A DNA stretch of 51,285 nucleotides from assembly GCA_022841665.1 (NCBI GenBank), contig JALHRB010000023.1, positions 1 to 51,285 on the forward strand. The letters run 5' to 3'. The position numbers and the translations under genes were made by a program. The notes under the pieces were generated by a model. The model saw nothing but the letters and a program-made list of their open reading frames with translations. It ran no database searches and had not been told where the DNA came from. Of the stretch, positions 32,314-44,433 are shown piece after piece (the first letter of the stretch is position 1; the number at the start of each line of letters is the position of its first letter). The stretch is from Pseudolabrys sp. Its GTDB lineage: Bacteria > Pseudomonadota > Alphaproteobacteria > Rhizobiales > Xanthobacteraceae.

Positions 32314-35052
32314 ATGATCGAAAAAACCTACCAGCCCTCGGAGGTCGAGGGCCGCATTTACCGGACTTGGGAACAGGCAGGCGCCTTCCGTGCCGGCCGG
32401 CCCGAGCGCGCCCAGGCGCAAGCTTACTCTATCGTCATTCCGCCGCCGAACGTCACCGGCTCGCTGCATATGGGCCATGCGCTCAACAACACGCTGCAAG
32501 ACATCCTCTGCCGCTTCGAGCGCATGCGCGGCAAAGACGTGTTGTGGCAGCCGGGCACCGACCATGCCGGCATTGCGACCCAGATGGTGGTCGAGCGGCA
32601 GTTGATGGAGCGGCAGCAGCCCTCGCGCCGCGAGATGGGACGCGAGAAATTCCTCGAACGCGTGTGGGCGTGGAAGGAAGAGTCCGGCGGCACCATCATC
32701 AATCAGCTCAAGCGGCTGGGCGCGTCCTGCGACTGGTCGCGCGAGCGCTTCACCATGGACGAGGGGCTGTCGAAGGCGGTCCTGAAAGTGTTCGTGGAGC
32801 TCTATCGCGAGGGGCTGATCTACAAGGACAAGCGGCTGGTCAACTGGGATCCCAAGCTGCTCACCGCCATTTCCGACCTCGAGGTCGTGCAGGTCGAGAG
32901 CAAGGGTCATCTCTGGCATTTGCGCTATCCGATCGAAGGCAAGACCTTCAATCCGGAAGACAAGTCGACCTACATCGTGGTCGCGACGACGCGGCCGGAG
33001 ACGATGCTGGGCGATACCGCGGTGGCGGTGCATCCGGAGGATGAGCGCTACAAGGAACACGTCGCTAATTTCAAGGCAGGGAAGCCAACCAGGGTTATTC
33101 TGCCGCTCGTTGAACAGACTATCCCGATCATCGCCGACGAATACTCCGACCCGGCGAAGGGAAGCGGCGCGGTGAAGATCACGCCGGCGCACGACTTCAA
33201 CGACTTCGAGGTCGGCAAGCGGCACGGGCTGCCGATGGTCAATGTGCTGACCGTCGAGGCGAAGATCACCTTTGCGGACGAAGCGTTCGCGTCGCAAGGT
33301 GGCGCAGACTTTGCGGAAACCAAAAAGCTGGAAGGGCAAGACCGCTTCGCCGCGCGCAAGGCCATCGTCGCGCGGCTGGAGGAAATGGGGCTGGTCGAGA
33401 AGATCGAGCCGCACACGAACATGGTGCCGCATGGCGACCGCTCGAACGTCGTCATCGAGCCGTACCTCACCGACCAGTGGTATGTGAACGCGGCCGAGTT
33501 GGCCAAGCCCGCCATCGCCATGGTGCGCGACGGCAAGACCGCGTTCATTCCGAAGAACTGGGAAGCGACCTATTTCAACTGGATGGAAAACATCCAGCCC
33601 TGGTGCATCTCGCGCCAGCTCTGGTGGGGACATCAGATCCCGGCGTGGTATGGGCCGGACGGCAAGGTTTTCGTCGCCACCGACGAGGCGCAGGCGCAGG
33701 CCGAAGCCGACAAGCATTACGGCAAGAAGACCGCGCTCAAGCGCGACGAGGACGTGCTCGACACCTGGTTCTCCTCGGCGCTGTGGCCGTTCTCGACGCT
33801 CGGCTGGCCCGACAAGACCAAAGAGCTGGAACGCTTCTATCCGACCTCGGTGCTGGTCACCGGCTTCGACATCATCTTCTTCTGGGTCGCCCGCATGATG
33901 ATGATGGGCTTGCACTTCATGCAGGAGATTCCCTTCAAGGACGTCTACATCCACCGGCTCGTGCGTGACGAGAAGGGCGCCAAGATGTCGAAGTCGAAGG
34001 GCAACGTCGTCGATCCGCTCGGCATCATCGACGACTACGGCGCCGACGCGCTGCGCTTCACGCTGGCGCGCAACGTCGCGCCCAGCCACGACATCAGGCT
34101 CGGGGCCCAGGACGTTGAGAACAACCGCAACTTCGCCACCAAGCTGTGGAACGCGGCGCGCTTCGTCGAGTTCAACGGCGCCAAGCGCGTCGCGGGTTTC
34201 GATCCGAAGCAGGCCAAGGAAACGCTCAACCGCTGGATCGCGCACGAGACGCAGAAGGCCGCCGCCGAGATCACCGCGGCGATCGAGACCTATCGCTTCA
34301 GCGACGCAGCGGGTGCAGCCTACCGCTTCGTCTGGAACGTCTATTGCGACTGGTATGTCGAACTGTCGAAGCCGGTGCTGACCGGCGCCGACGGCCCGGC
34401 CAAGGACGAAACGCGCGCCTGCGCCGCCTGGGCGCTCGATGAGATCATCAAGCTGTTGCATCCGTTCATGCCCTTCATCACCGAGGAACTGTGGGCGGTG
34501 ACGGCGGAGCAGGGGCCGAAGCGCGACGCCCTGCTGGCGCTCTCGGACTGGCCGAAACTCGACGGCCTCACCGACGACAAGGCGGAAGCCGAGATCGGCT
34601 GGGTCATCGACCTGATCACCGCCATTCGCTCGATCCGCGCGGAGATGAATGTGAACGCGGTCATTCCGGTCGTGCTCGCGGGGGCAAGCGCCGAGACGCA
34701 AGGCCGCGCGCAGCGCTGGGCCGACGTCATCAAACGCCTGGCCCGCGTGTCGGAGATTTCGTCGGCGGCAACCGCGCCGGCAGGCTCGGTGCAACTGGTC
34801 GTGCGCGGCGAGGTAGCCGCGCTGCCGCTCAAGGGCGTCATCGATCTCGCCGCCGAACGCGCGCGCCTGGCCAAGGAGGCGCAGAAGGCCGACGCCGACA
34901 TTGCGCGCTGCGACGCCAAGCTGAACAATCCGAACTTCATGGCGCGCGCGGCGGAAGAGGTCGTCGAAGAAGAGAAAGAAAAACGCGCGGAGGCGGCCGC
35001 CCGCAAGGCCAAGATCGCCGAGGCGCTGGAGCGGCTGAAGGGCGCGGAGTAG
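32314..35052 (+). CDS. valS: Valyl-tRNA synthetase
   Basis: Class I aminoacyl-tRNA synthetase, 912 aa. The HIGH motif is HMGH (52-55) in PPPNVTGSLHMGHALNN and KMSKS is at 557-561 in GAKMSKSKGNVVDP. The editing domain with VVATTRPETMLGDTAVAV is intact, and the C-terminal coiled coil (ERARLAKEAQKADADIARCD and after) that identifies ValRS is present. It is divergent from the MFS gene with 61 bp between starts. Confidence 0.96.
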   Translation: MIEKTYQPSEVEGRIYRTWEQAGAFRAGRPERAQAQAYSIVIPPPNVTGSLHMGHALNNTLQDILCRFERMRGKDVLWQPGTDHAGIATQMVVERQLMERQQPSRREMGREKFLERVWAWKEESGGTIINQLKRLGASCDWSRERFTMDEGLSKAVLKVFVELYREGLIYKDKRLVNWDPKLLTAISDLEVVQVESKGHLWHLRYPIEGKTFNPEDKSTYIVVATTRPETMLGDTAVAVHPEDERYKEHVANFKAGKPTRVILPLVEQTIPIIADEYSDPAKGSGAVKITPAHDFNDFEVGKRHGLPMVNVLTVEAKITFADEAFASQGGADFAETKKLEGQDRFAARKAIVARLEEMGLVEKIEPHTNMVPHGDRSNVVIEPYLTDQWYVNAAELAKPAIAMVRDGKTAFIPKNWEATYFNWMENIQPWCISRQLWWGHQIPAWYGPDGKVFVATDEAQAQAEADKHYGKKTALKRDEDVLDTWFSSALWPFSTLGWPDKTKELERFYPTSVLVTGFDIIFFWVARMMMMGLHFMQEIPFKDVYIHRLVRDEKGAKMSKSKGNVVDPLGIIDDYGADALRFTLARNVAPSHDIRLGAQDVENNRNFATKLWNAARFVEFNGAKRVAGFDPKQAKETLNRWIAHETQKAAAEITAAIETYRFSDAAGAAYRFVWNVYCDWYVELSKPVLTGADGPAKDETRACAAWALDEIIKLLHPFMPFITEELWAVTAEQGPKRDALLALSDWPKLDGLTDDKAEAEIGWVIDLITAIRSIRAEMNVNAVIPVVLAGASAETQGRAQRWADVIKRLARVSEISSAATAPAGSVQLVVRGEVAALPLKGVIDLAAERARLAKEAQKADADIARCDAKLNNPNFMARAAEEVVEEEKEKRAEAAARKAKIAEALERLKGAE

Positions 35053-35060
35053 TTTTGCGT

Positions 35061-35176
35061 GTCCCGGACGCAGTGCAGCACGAAGTGATGCACTGCAGAT
35101 CCGGGACCCAGCTTTCTTAAGAAACCGGGGTCCCGGTTTAGCGGCGCACCGTTTCACGCTGCGCCGCACCCGGGAC
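35061..35176. repeat. GTCCCGG-type palindromic repeat, copy 2
   Basis: Two nested hairpin pairs. First: GTCCCGGA (35061-35068) with TCCGGGAC (35100-35107), inner GCAGTGCA (35070-35077) with TGCACTGC (35089-35096). Second: GTCCCGG (35130-35136) with CCGGGAC (35170-35176), inner GCGGCGCA (35141-35148) with TGCGCCGC (35160-35167). It sits between the convergent valS and glycosylase genes. Confidence 0.85.
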
Positions 35177-35193
35177 ACGAGACCTCGCCAACG

Positions 35194-35772
35194 TCACCTG
35201 AACGGCTTGCTCAGGAATCTTGAGCCCTTCAACCCGTAACGCCAGGGGTGGTCGACCGCCTTGCTGATGCCGATGCGTGGGCCGACGGCGATCTCGACCG
35301 CGCTCGTGCGTGCGCGCAGCTCGAACGGCGGCCGGTCGAGCGCCAGGCCGTTGTGCTTGATGGTCACGCCGAGCGCTTCGCACAACTTGCCCGGGCCCGA
35401 ACAAAGGTCGCGCGCCTCGGCGAGCCCGCGCCGCCGCCGCATCGCGGCCAGTCCCGCGGTCGGCTCCAGCGCGCGGATCAGGACGGCCGAGGCCGAGCCT
35501 GCCGCCTCGCAGACGACGTTCAGGCACCAGTGGATGCCGTAGGAGCGGTAAACGTAGGCGTAGCCGGGCGGGCCGAACATCACGGCGTTGCGGTCGGTCC
35601 GGCCAATGTAAGAATGCGCGGCCGGGTCGGTGTGGTGGTAGGCCTCGACCTCGACGATGGTCCCGCCGGCGCCATTGACCATCAGCGTCGCCCCGATCAG
35701 CTCGGGGGCGACCGCATGGACGGAGCGGGCGAAGAAGGCGCGGCGCAGGAGGGCTGGCATGCGGGTTTTCAT
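35194..35772 (-). CDS. DNA-3-methyladenine glycosylase (AAG/MPG family)
   Basis: Base-excision repair glycosylase, 192 aa, removing alkylated purines. [30 protein letters not shown]-type sequence (about residues 38-66) holds the catalytic Glu and the Asn/His environment, and [17 protein letters not shown] is the DNA-intercalating region. [11 protein letters not shown] near residue 128 is also diagnostic. ATG at 35772 is preferred; a TTG at 35796 and an ATG at 35760 are possible. Divergent from ilvD with 280 bp between, where no other feature was recognised. Confidence 0.88.
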   Translation of the reverse strand: MKTRMPALLRRAFFARSVHAVAPELIGATLMVNGAGGTIVEVEAYHHTDPAAHSYIGRTDRNAVMFGPPGYAYVYRSYGIHWCLNVVCEAAGSASAVLIRALEPTAGLAAMRRRRGLAEARDLCSGPGKLCEALGVTIKHNGLALDRPPFELRARTSAVEIAVGPRIGISKAVDHPWRYGLKGSRFLSKPFR

Positions 35773-36052
35773 GCCTTGCCGCGGGCCGCACTGCAATAAA
35801 TCCTGTGTCCAGCCGGCAACACTTTAGAACATTTAAGCCATTACCATTGATGATGGCTGCCTGCGCCGCGATTTGGCCATACCCTTCAACGACATCGAGG
35901 GGAGCCCGGCGGCGGCGCTAATCCGTTGCAGGGCTTCGCGGTTTTAGCCCCGTTGCGGCAAGGCCGCGCGGACGCGAGCCTCGGAATCAAGGCCGGCCGG
36001 GGCTCAACCGGCGGACGTGAGTAGTAAGGGTCGGGGGGCCCAAGTAACGGTT

Positions 36053-37763
<1,711 letters not shown>

Positions 37764-37777
<14 letters not shown>

Positions 37778-38582
37778 GTCCCTGCTTGTCGCGGTGACGC
37801 TCGGCGCCGGCCTTCTGGCCGCGCCGGCCCTAGCCTTCGACGGCAGCAAATCGGACAGCACCGTCGCCGCGGCCACCCCGCTGTCGGCGATGGAAGCGTT
37901 CCGCTCGGGCGCGCATTGGCTCAAGGCCGGCGATCCCGCCAAGGCCGTGAACTCGCTCGAATACGCCGCGCAGCAGGGCCACGCCGGCGCGCAGTGGAAG
38001 CTCGGCCGCATGTACGCCGAAGGCGACGGCGTCACGCAGAACGATCTCAAGGCCTTCGAATATTTCCGCCGCATCGCCGACCGGCACGCCGAAGACAATC
38101 CGAATGCGCCGCAGGCGCGCTTCGTCGCCAACGCTTTCGTTTCACTCGGGCACTATTATCTCGAGGGCATCCCGAAGACCGACGTGAAACGCGATCCCGC
38201 GCGCGCGCGCGAAATGTTCGCCTATGCGGCGTCCTATTTCCGCGACCCGGACGCGCAGTATTATCTCGCCCGCCTTTATCTCGACGGCACCGGCGCCCCG
38301 CACGATCCGCGCCAGGCGGCGCGCTGGTTCGCCCTGGCGGCGCAGAAGGGCCAGTGCGAGGCGCAGGCCATGCTGGGCGCCATGCTGTTTGCCGGCGATC
38401 ACGTGCCGCGGCAGGCCGCGCGCGGGCTGATGTGGCTGGCTGTCGCCAAGGACAATGTGCGCACGGAGCAGCAAAGCTGGATCGGCAAGCTCTATGACAG
38501 TGCCGTGCAGCAGGCGTCCGAGGACGAGCGCGCGCTCGCCGGCGTCTATCTCAAGCGCTGGCTCGAGACGCGCCGCGATTAA
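37764..38582 (+). CDS. exoR: ExoR-like periplasmic SEL1-repeat protein
   Basis: 272 aa with a signal peptide (MRTSKSLLVAVTLGAGLLAAPALA). Several SEL1-type repeats follow: EYAAQQGHAGAQWKLGRMY, DLKAFEYFRRIAD, AREMFAYAASYF, QYYLARLYLDGTGAP and ARWFALAAQKGQCEAQAMLG. Size and repeat order match rhizobial ExoR, which binds and inhibits the sensor ExoS and so controls succinoglycan, motility and acid response through ChvI. The ATG overlaps the ilvD end by 14 nt in another frame. ExoS/ChvI genes are not in the window. A general SEL1 protein is the cautious alternative. Confidence 0.75.
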
Positions 38583-38620
38583 CCCGATCCGGGGTCTTAT
38601 CAGACGCCGTATCTGCGACC

Positions 38621-38675
38621 GTCCCGGTTCTGCAGCGCACCGCTCGCTTCGCTCACGATGCACTGCGCCCGGGAC
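38621..38675. repeat. GTCCCGG-type palindromic repeat, copy 3 (half element)
   Basis: GTCCCGG (38621-38627) pairs with CCGGGAC (38669-38675), with inner arms GCAGCGCA (38632-38639) and TGCACTGC (38659-38666, one mismatch). Only one of the two hairpins found in the other copies is present. It lies between the convergent exoR and xth genes and could serve as a bidirectional terminator. Confidence 0.75.
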
Positions 38676-38682
38676 AAGAGCG

Positions 38683-39474
38683 TCACCTTCCCTCGATCGC
38701 CAGATCCACCCACACCGGCACGTGGTCGGACGGCTTCTCCCAGCCGCGCACGTGCTTGTCGATGCCGGCGTCGGCGAGGCGGTCGGCCGCCTGCGGCGAT
38801 AGCAGCAGGTGATCGATGCGGATGCCGTCGTTCTTCTGGAAGGCGCCGGCCTGGTAGTCCCAGAACGAGTACAGTTCGTCCGAATCGCTAACCGCGCGGA
38901 TGGCGTCGGTGAGGCCGAGATTGGTCAGCGCGCGGAACTTTTCCCGCGTCTTCGGCAGAAAGAGCGCGTCGTTGACCCAGGCTTCCGGCCGCCGCGCGTC
39001 GGCCGGCGTCGGGATCACATTGAAGTCGCCGCACAGCAACATCGGCTCTTCCAGTTTAAGTCGCTCACGTGAAAACTGAATAAGACGATCCATCCAGTTG
39101 ATTTTGTACGTGTATTTGTCCGTATTTGCAGGGTTGCCATTGGGCAGATAGAGGCTGACCACCCGCAGGACGCCGGCCTTGGTAGAGACCAACGCCTCCA
39201 GGAAGCGGGCCTGCACGTCGCCGTCGTGCCCGATCAGGCCGGGCGCCACTTCGTCGAAAGGGTATTTCGACAGCAGGGCCACCCCGTTGAAGGTTTTCTG
39301 GCCGTGCACTGCGACATTGTAGCCGAGGGCCTCCAGCGGCTCGCGCGGAAAGGCCTCGTCGATGCATTTGATCTCTTGCAGGCAGACGATGTCGGGCTGT
39401 CGTTCCTTCAGCCATGTCTGCAAATGGTCCAGCCGCTGGCGGATGGAATTGACGTTCCAGGTGGCTATTCGCAT
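38683..39474 (-). CDS. xth: Exodeoxyribonuclease III
   Basis: AP endonuclease/3'-exonuclease of the EEP superfamily, 263 aa. The start MRIATWNVNSIRQR, metal ligand E34 in CLQEIKC, the NGNPANTDKYTYKINWM stretch, GDFNVIP and the final SDHVPVWVDL give the full catalytic set. ATG at 39474 is the normal family start; the longer frame upstream is not conserved. Convergent with exoR across a repeat, divergent from the RND adaptor. Confidence 0.92.
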   Translation of the reverse strand: MRIATWNVNSIRQRLDHLQTWLKERQPDIVCLQEIKCIDEAFPREPLEALGYNVAVHGQKTFNGVALLSKYPFDEVAPGLIGHDGDVQARFLEALVSTKAGVLRVVSLYLPNGNPANTDKYTYKINWMDRLIQFSRERLKLEEPMLLCGDFNVIPTPADARRPEAWVNDALFLPKTREKFRALTNLGLTDAIRAVSDSDELYSFWDYQAGAFQKNDGIRIDHLLLSPQAADRLADAGIDKHVRGWEKPSDHVPVWVDLAIEGR

Positions 39475-39690
39475 GAAAGGTCCAGGCGCGGGAAATACGG
39501 GTAAACGCCGAATAAACAGGGCTCGCGACGTGTTTACCAGTGGCGCCGCAGGGATATGCACCTGAGGCCGTTAATATGCTAGGACGGCAGCGATGAATCC
39601 GGATTCCGGTTGACGTCGACGCGCCAAATTTCCGCCGAGAGGAAGAGCCGGGCAGGGCCGCTATCAGCGGGATCGAAGCGAACATTGCCG

Positions 39691-40836
39691 ATGACGAGAC
39701 GCAAATGGATTTTTGGGGTCGGCGTACTGGCCCTGATCGGCGTTGTTGTGCTAGCCCGCGGTTTCTGGACCACTGACGGGACGTCGCGGCCGCGTCAGCA
39801 GGCTGCCCGCGTGGTGCCGGTCGAAATCGGCCAGGCCGAACGCAAAAAGGTGCCGGTCCGACTCGACGCCCTTGGCAGCGTCACCACGATGGCCAGCGTC
39901 GCGCTCAAGGCGCGGCTGGAGACCGCCATTGTCGGCGTCCATTTCGCCGACGGCGCGCTGGTCAAGGAAGGCGATCTTCTCTTTACGCTCGACTGCCGCC
40001 AGATCGAAGCGGACATGAAGCGCGTGCAGGCGGTCATCGACGGCGCCCAGGCCACGCTCGAGCAGGGGCTGCGCGACGTCGAACGCTACACCGAACTCGC
40101 CTCGCGCAACGCCACCCCGATCGTCACGCTCAACAACGCGCAGACGCAGGTCAACGTCGCGCGCGCCACCGCCGATTCCAACCGCGCGCAGCTCGAGAAT
40201 CTGCGCGTGCAGCTCGGCTACTGCGCCGTGCGCGCCCCGATCTCCGGCCGCATGAGCATGGCCAATGTGAAGGTCGGCAATTTCGTGCGGCCGGCCGACA
40301 CGGCCCCGATGGCGACCATCAACCAGGTTTCGCCGGTCTATGTCAGCTTCGCGGTGCCGCAGAAGAATTTGCCCGACATCCGCCAGGCCATCGCGGCCGA
40401 GACCGCGACCGTGGAAGCGATCATCCCGGGCGAGCAGAAGCGCGCCACCGGCACGGTGTCGATGATCGAGAACACGGTCGATCCGGCCACCGGCATGGTC
40501 ATGATCCGCGCCACCATGCCGAACAAGGATGAGCTGCTCTGGCCGGGCACGCTCGTCACCGCCGAGATGACCATGCGGGTCGAGGACGCGGTGGTGGTGC
40601 CGTCGAGCGCGGTGCAGATCAGCCAGGCCGGCAATTTCGTTTTCCTCGTCAAGGACGGCGTCGCCAAGGTTCAGAACGTTGTCGTCGCCCGTCAGGCCGG
40701 GCCGGAAGCCGTGATCGCGTCCGGCCTGGAAGGCGGCGAGACGGTGGTGACCGACGGGCAGCTGCTGCTGTCGGACGGCACGCGCGTCAATCCGCGCAAC
40801 GCGCCGGGCGCGGCCAAGCCGCCGGCGGGCAGCTGA
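39691..40836 (+). CDS. RND efflux periplasmic adaptor (membrane fusion protein)
   Basis: HlyD/AcrA-type adaptor of 381 aa. A single N-terminal membrane segment (KWIFGVGVLALIGVVVL) is followed by the lipoyl-like half, FADGALVKEGDLLFTLD, then an alpha-hairpin (about residues 105-170), the second lipoyl half CAVRAPISGRMSMANVKVGN, and beta-barrel sequence. ATG at 39691 is preferred to a TTG 81 nt upstream. The RND pump gene is 31 bp downstream. It would connect that pump to a TolC channel; a tolC lies about 10 kb upstream. No local regulator gene. Confidence 0.9.
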   Translation: MTRRKWIFGVGVLALIGVVVLARGFWTTDGTSRPRQQAARVVPVEIGQAERKKVPVRLDALGSVTTMASVALKARLETAIVGVHFADGALVKEGDLLFTLDCRQIEADMKRVQAVIDGAQATLEQGLRDVERYTELASRNATPIVTLNNAQTQVNVARATADSNRAQLENLRVQLGYCAVRAPISGRMSMANVKVGNFVRPADTAPMATINQVSPVYVSFAVPQKNLPDIRQAIAAETATVEAIIPGEQKRATGTVSMIENTVDPATGMVMIRATMPNKDELLWPGTLVTAEMTMRVEDAVVVPSSAVQISQAGNFVFLVKDGVAKVQNVVVARQAGPEAVIASGLEGGETVVTDGQLLLSDGTRVNPRNAPGAAKPPAGS

Positions 40837-40867
40837 GACGGATCATTCGGGGGAAAGAGCGGGCGCC

Positions 40868-43800
40868 ATGAACATTTCGGAAGTCTGCATCCGCCGCCCG
40901 GTTCTCACCACGCTGATGACGGCGTCGCTGATCGTGTTCGGCGCCTTCGCCTACCGGCTGCTGCCGGTGGCGGCGCTGCCGGCGGTCGACTTCCCGACCA
41001 TTCAGATCACCGCGACGTTGCCGGGCGCAAGCCCTGAGACCATGGCGGCTTCGGTCGCCTCGCCGATCGAGCGCCAGCTCTCGACCATCTCCGGCATCTC
41101 GTCGATGAACTCGTCGTCCTCGCTCGGCACGACGCAGATCACCATCCAGTTCGACCTCGGCCGCAACATCGACGGCGCCTCGCTCGACGTGCAGACCGCG
41201 CTGGCGGTGGCGCAGCGCCGCCTGCCGGTCGAGATGACGACGCCGCCGTTCTTCCGCAAGGTGAACCCGGGCGACTTCCCGGTCGTGTTCATCAGCATGC
41301 GCTCGACCACCATGCCGCTGTCGGCGCTGAACGACTATGCCGAGACGGTGCTGGCGCCGACCTTGTCGCAATTGCCCGGCGTCGCCCAGGTGCTGGTCTA
41401 CGGCGCGCAGAAATTCGCCGTGCGCGTGCAGGTCGACCCGCGCGCGGCCGCCGCGCGCAATATTTCGCTCGACGAAATCCGCACCGTGGTGGCCAAGGCC
41501 AACTCTTCGGCCCCGGTCGGCACGCTGCAAGGCCCACAGCAATCGGTGACGCTGCTCGCCACCGGCGCCATGGAGAGGGCCTCGGCCTATCGTGACGTGG
41601 TCGTGGCCTACCGCAACGGCGCGCCGATCAAGCTGAGCGAGGTCGCCAACGTCATCGACAGCGTCGAGAACAGCAGGATCGCTACCTGGTTCAACGACTC
41701 GCGCGCCATCGTGCTGGCCGTGCAGCGCCAGCCGGACGCCAACACCGTCGAGGTGGTGGACATGGTGCGCGCCAAGATCCCGGCGATGCGGGCGCAGATT
41801 CCGCCGGCGATCGAGATGCAGACGCTGTTCGACCGCTCGCTGTCGATCCGCGCCGCCGTGTTCGACGTGCAGGAGACGCTGGCGATCGCGATCTGCCTCG
41901 TGATCATGGTGATCTTTCTGTTCCTGCGCAAAGTATCCGCCACCATCATTCCGGCGCTGGCGGTGCCGATCTCGCTGATCGGCACCTGCGCGGCGATGTA
42001 CGCGTTCGGCTTCTCCATCAACAACATGACGCTGCTGGCGCTCACGCTGTCGGTCGGCTTCGTGGTCGACGACGCCATCGTGATGCTGGAGAATATCGTC
42101 CGCCACATCGAAGGCGGCATGCGGCCGTTCGAGGCCGCGCTGAAGGGCTCGCGCGAGATCGGCTTCACGATTATCTCGATCACCTTCTCGCTGATCGCGG
42201 TCTTCATCCCGGTACTGCTGATGGGCGGCATGGTCGGCCGCGTGTTCAGCGAGTTCGCGGTGTCGATTACGGTCGCCATCATCGTTTCCGGCTTCGTCTC
42301 GCTGACGCTCACGCCCATGCTGTGCGCGCGCGTGCTCAAGGCCCACCGGCCCGACGAAAAGCAGAATTTCGTGCTGCGCGCCTTCGAGCGGATGTTCGAG
42401 GCGTGGCTGCGCGCCTATGAGTGGTCGCTCGACCTGGTGCTCAAGGCCAAGTCGATCATGCTGATGGTGACGCTCGCCACCATCGTCGGCACGGTCTGGC
42501 TCTACGTCGTGGTGCCAAAGGGCTTCTTCCCGACCGAAGACACCGGTTTCATGATCGGCATCACCGAGGGCAAGACCGACATTTCCTTCGCCGCCATGGC
42601 CGAGCACCAGCGCAAGGTGGCCGACCTCGTGCGCAAGGACCCGGCGGTCGCCTATGTGAACTCGACCGTCGGCGTCGGCGGCCCGAACACCGTCGGCAAC
42701 AGCGGGCGCATGCTGGTGGCGCTCAAGCCGCGCAACGAGCGCGACAAGCTGCCGGACGTCATCGCGCGCCTGCGCCGCACCGCCAATGTCGTGCCGGGCA
42801 TGCAGATTTTCTTTCAGCCGATCCAGAACATCAATCTCGGCGGCCGGCTGAACAAGAGCCAGTACCAGTACACGCTCACGTCGAACGACACCGACGCGCT
42901 TTATCATTCGGCGCCGCTGATGCGCGACAAGGTCGCGCAAGTGGCGGGCCTGCTCGACGTCACCACCGACCTCTACATCAAGAACCCGCAGATCAGCGTC
43001 GAGGTCGACCGCGTGAAGGCCGGCGTCTATGGGCTGACCATCGATCAGGTGCGCCAGGAGCTCTACAACGCCTTCGGCTCGCGCCAGGTCGCCACCATCT
43101 ACACGCCGGCCAACGACTACCAGGTGATCCTGGAGACCAAGCCCGAGTTCCAGGTCGGCCCCGAGGATCTCAACCGCATCTATCTCAAGACCTCGACCGG
43201 CGTTTCGGTGCCGCTGTCGGCGGTCACCCATTTCACGCGCACGGTCGGGCCGCTGCAGGTCAACCACCAGGGCCAGCAGCCGGCGGTGACCATCTCGTTC
43301 AACCTCGCGCCCGGCTTTTCGCTCGGCCAGGCGGTGGAGGCGATCCAGAAGATCGAGCGCGACGAGAACCTGCCGGCCAGCATCGCCACCGGCTTCCAGG
43401 GCACCGCGCAGGTGTTCCAGGATAGTCTGCGCGGGCAGGGCATCCTCATTCTGGCGGCGATCTTTGCCGCCTACGTGGTGCTCGGCATCCTGTACGAGAG
43501 CTTCATCCACCCGATCACCATCATTTCAGGGCTGCCGTCGGCCGGCATCGGCGCCATTCTGACGTTGATGCTGTTCAAGATGGACCTGTCGGTGATCGCC
43601 ATGATCGGCATCGTGATGCTGGTCGGCATCGTGAAGAAGAACGCCATCATGATGATCGACTTCGCGCTCGATCGCCGGCGCGTCGGCTTGTCGGCCGAGG
43701 CCGCGATCCGCGAGGCCTGCCTGTTGCGCTTCCGCCCGATCATGATGACGACCTTCGCCGCCATCTTCGGCACGCTGCCGATCGCGCTCGGCACCGGCGC

Positions 43801-43990
43801 CGGCGCCGAACTGCGCCAGCCGCTCGGCGTCGCCGTGGTCGGCGGCCTGGTGCTGTCGCAGCTTTTGACGCTCTACATCACGCCGGTGATTTATCTCTAT
43901 CTCGACCGCTTCGACCGGCTCTTGAAGCGCCGGCTCGAGCCGCAGCTCGAAGAAGTGCGGGAAGCCCCGCCAGCAGTGGCGGCCGAGTAA
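40868..43990 (+). CDS. RND efflux permease (HAE-1/MdtB-like)
   Basis: Proton-driven drug efflux pump of 1040 aa, inner membrane. Twelve helices with two large periplasmic loops are evident. The paired aspartates of helix 4 are in [15 protein letters not shown], and the helix 10-11 region reads [20 protein letters not shown]. The start [18 protein letters not shown] is typical of the MdtB/OqxB branch rather than AcrB itself. It forms an operon with the adaptor. Substrates unknown. Its last codons are 5 bp from the convergent erpA end. Confidence 0.92.
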   Translation: MNISEVCIRRPVLTTLMTASLIVFGAFAYRLLPVAALPAVDFPTIQITATLPGASPETMAASVASPIERQLSTISGISSMNSSSSLGTTQITIQFDLGRNIDGASLDVQTALAVAQRRLPVEMTTPPFFRKVNPGDFPVVFISMRSTTMPLSALNDYAETVLAPTLSQLPGVAQVLVYGAQKFAVRVQVDPRAAAARNISLDEIRTVVAKANSSAPVGTLQGPQQSVTLLATGAMERASAYRDVVVAYRNGAPIKLSEVANVIDSVENSRIATWFNDSRAIVLAVQRQPDANTVEVVDMVRAKIPAMRAQIPPAIEMQTLFDRSLSIRAAVFDVQETLAIAICLVIMVIFLFLRKVSATIIPALAVPISLIGTCAAMYAFGFSINNMTLLALTLSVGFVVDDAIVMLENIVRHIEGGMRPFEAALKGSREIGFTIISITFSLIAVFIPVLLMGGMVGRVFSEFAVSITVAIIVSGFVSLTLTPMLCARVLKAHRPDEKQNFVLRAFERMFEAWLRAYEWSLDLVLKAKSIMLMVTLATIVGTVWLYVVVPKGFFPTEDTGFMIGITEGKTDISFAAMAEHQRKVADLVRKDPAVAYVNSTVGVGGPNTVGNSGRMLVALKPRNERDKLPDVIARLRRTANVVPGMQIFFQPIQNINLGGRLNKSQYQYTLTSNDTDALYHSAPLMRDKVAQVAGLLDVTTDLYIKNPQISVEVDRVKAGVYGLTIDQVRQELYNAFGSRQVATIYTPANDYQVILETKPEFQVGPEDLNRIYLKTSTGVSVPLSAVTHFTRTVGPLQVNHQGQQPAVTISFNLAPGFSLGQAVEAIQKIERDENLPASIATGFQGTAQVFQDSLRGQGILILAAIFAAYVVLGILYESFIHPITIISGLPSAGIGAILTLMLFKMDLSVIAMIGIVMLVGIVKKNAIMMIDFALDRRRVGLSAEAAIREACLLRFRPIMMTTFAAIFGTLPIALGTGAGAELRQPLGVAVVGGLVLSQLLTLYITPVIYLYLDRFDRLLKRRLEPQLEEVREAPPAVAAE

Positions 43991-43995
43991 GCGCG

Positions 43996-44325
43996 CTACA
44001 GCGCGAAGCTGGTGCCGCAGCCGCAGGCGGCCTTGGCCTGCGGGTTCTTGATCTTGAACGAGGCGCCGATCAGGTCGTCGACGAAGTCGATCTCGGAGCC
44101 GGCCATATAGTTCACCGAGACGGGATCGATCAGCACCACCGCGCCCTCGCGCGCGATCACCAGGTCGTCGGCGGCCTTCTCGCGCTCCATGTCGAACTTG
44201 TACTGGAAGCCGGAGCAGCCGCCGCCCTCCACCGAGACTCGCAGCATGGTGCCTTCCGGCTCGGCCTTGAGAATCTGGCCGATCCGCTGCACCGCCCGTT
44301 CGCTGACCGTCACGCTCGCGTCCAT
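43996..44325 (-). CDS. erpA: ErpA/IscA-type iron-sulfur cluster insertion protein
   Basis: A-type carrier of 109 aa. The three conserved cysteines are C37 (GGGCSGFQY), C101 and C103 (AACGCGTSF). [12 protein letters not shown] and the [19 protein letters not shown] stretch match ErpA/HesB proteins. It delivers 4Fe-4S or 2Fe-2S clusters to apo-proteins such as IspG. Divergent from dgt with 108 bp between starts, a common alphaproteobacterial arrangement. Confidence 0.9.
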   Translation of the reverse strand: MDASVTVSERAVQRIGQILKAEPEGTMLRVSVEGGGCSGFQYKFDMEREKAADDLVIAREGAVVLIDPVSVNYMAGSEIDFVDDLIGASFKIKNPQAKAACGCGTSFAL

Positions 44326-44433
44326 GATCTTCCCTATTGTGATCTATCCTATTGGCAGACGCCCTTACCGATAGTTAAGTGCGGCGGACCGCAAGGTCAA
44401 TCGGTGCAAAACCGGGGCAGGGCGCTCAAAAGC

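Noticed and set aside
31024-35178. 1384-codon open frame on the minus strand
   Set aside because: Only its last part is the MFS gene's neighbourhood in another frame; most is antisense to valS, a well-supported gene. GC-rich codon use opens such shadow frames.
35853-35920. Leader peptide for attenuation of ilvD
   Set aside because: The only short frame there (starting near ATGATGGCTGCC) is not rich in Ile, Leu or Val and no terminator/antiterminator pair follows.
40787-43510. 907-codon minus-strand frame
   Set aside because: Antisense shadow of the RND permease, His/Arg/Asp-rich without any recognisable domain.
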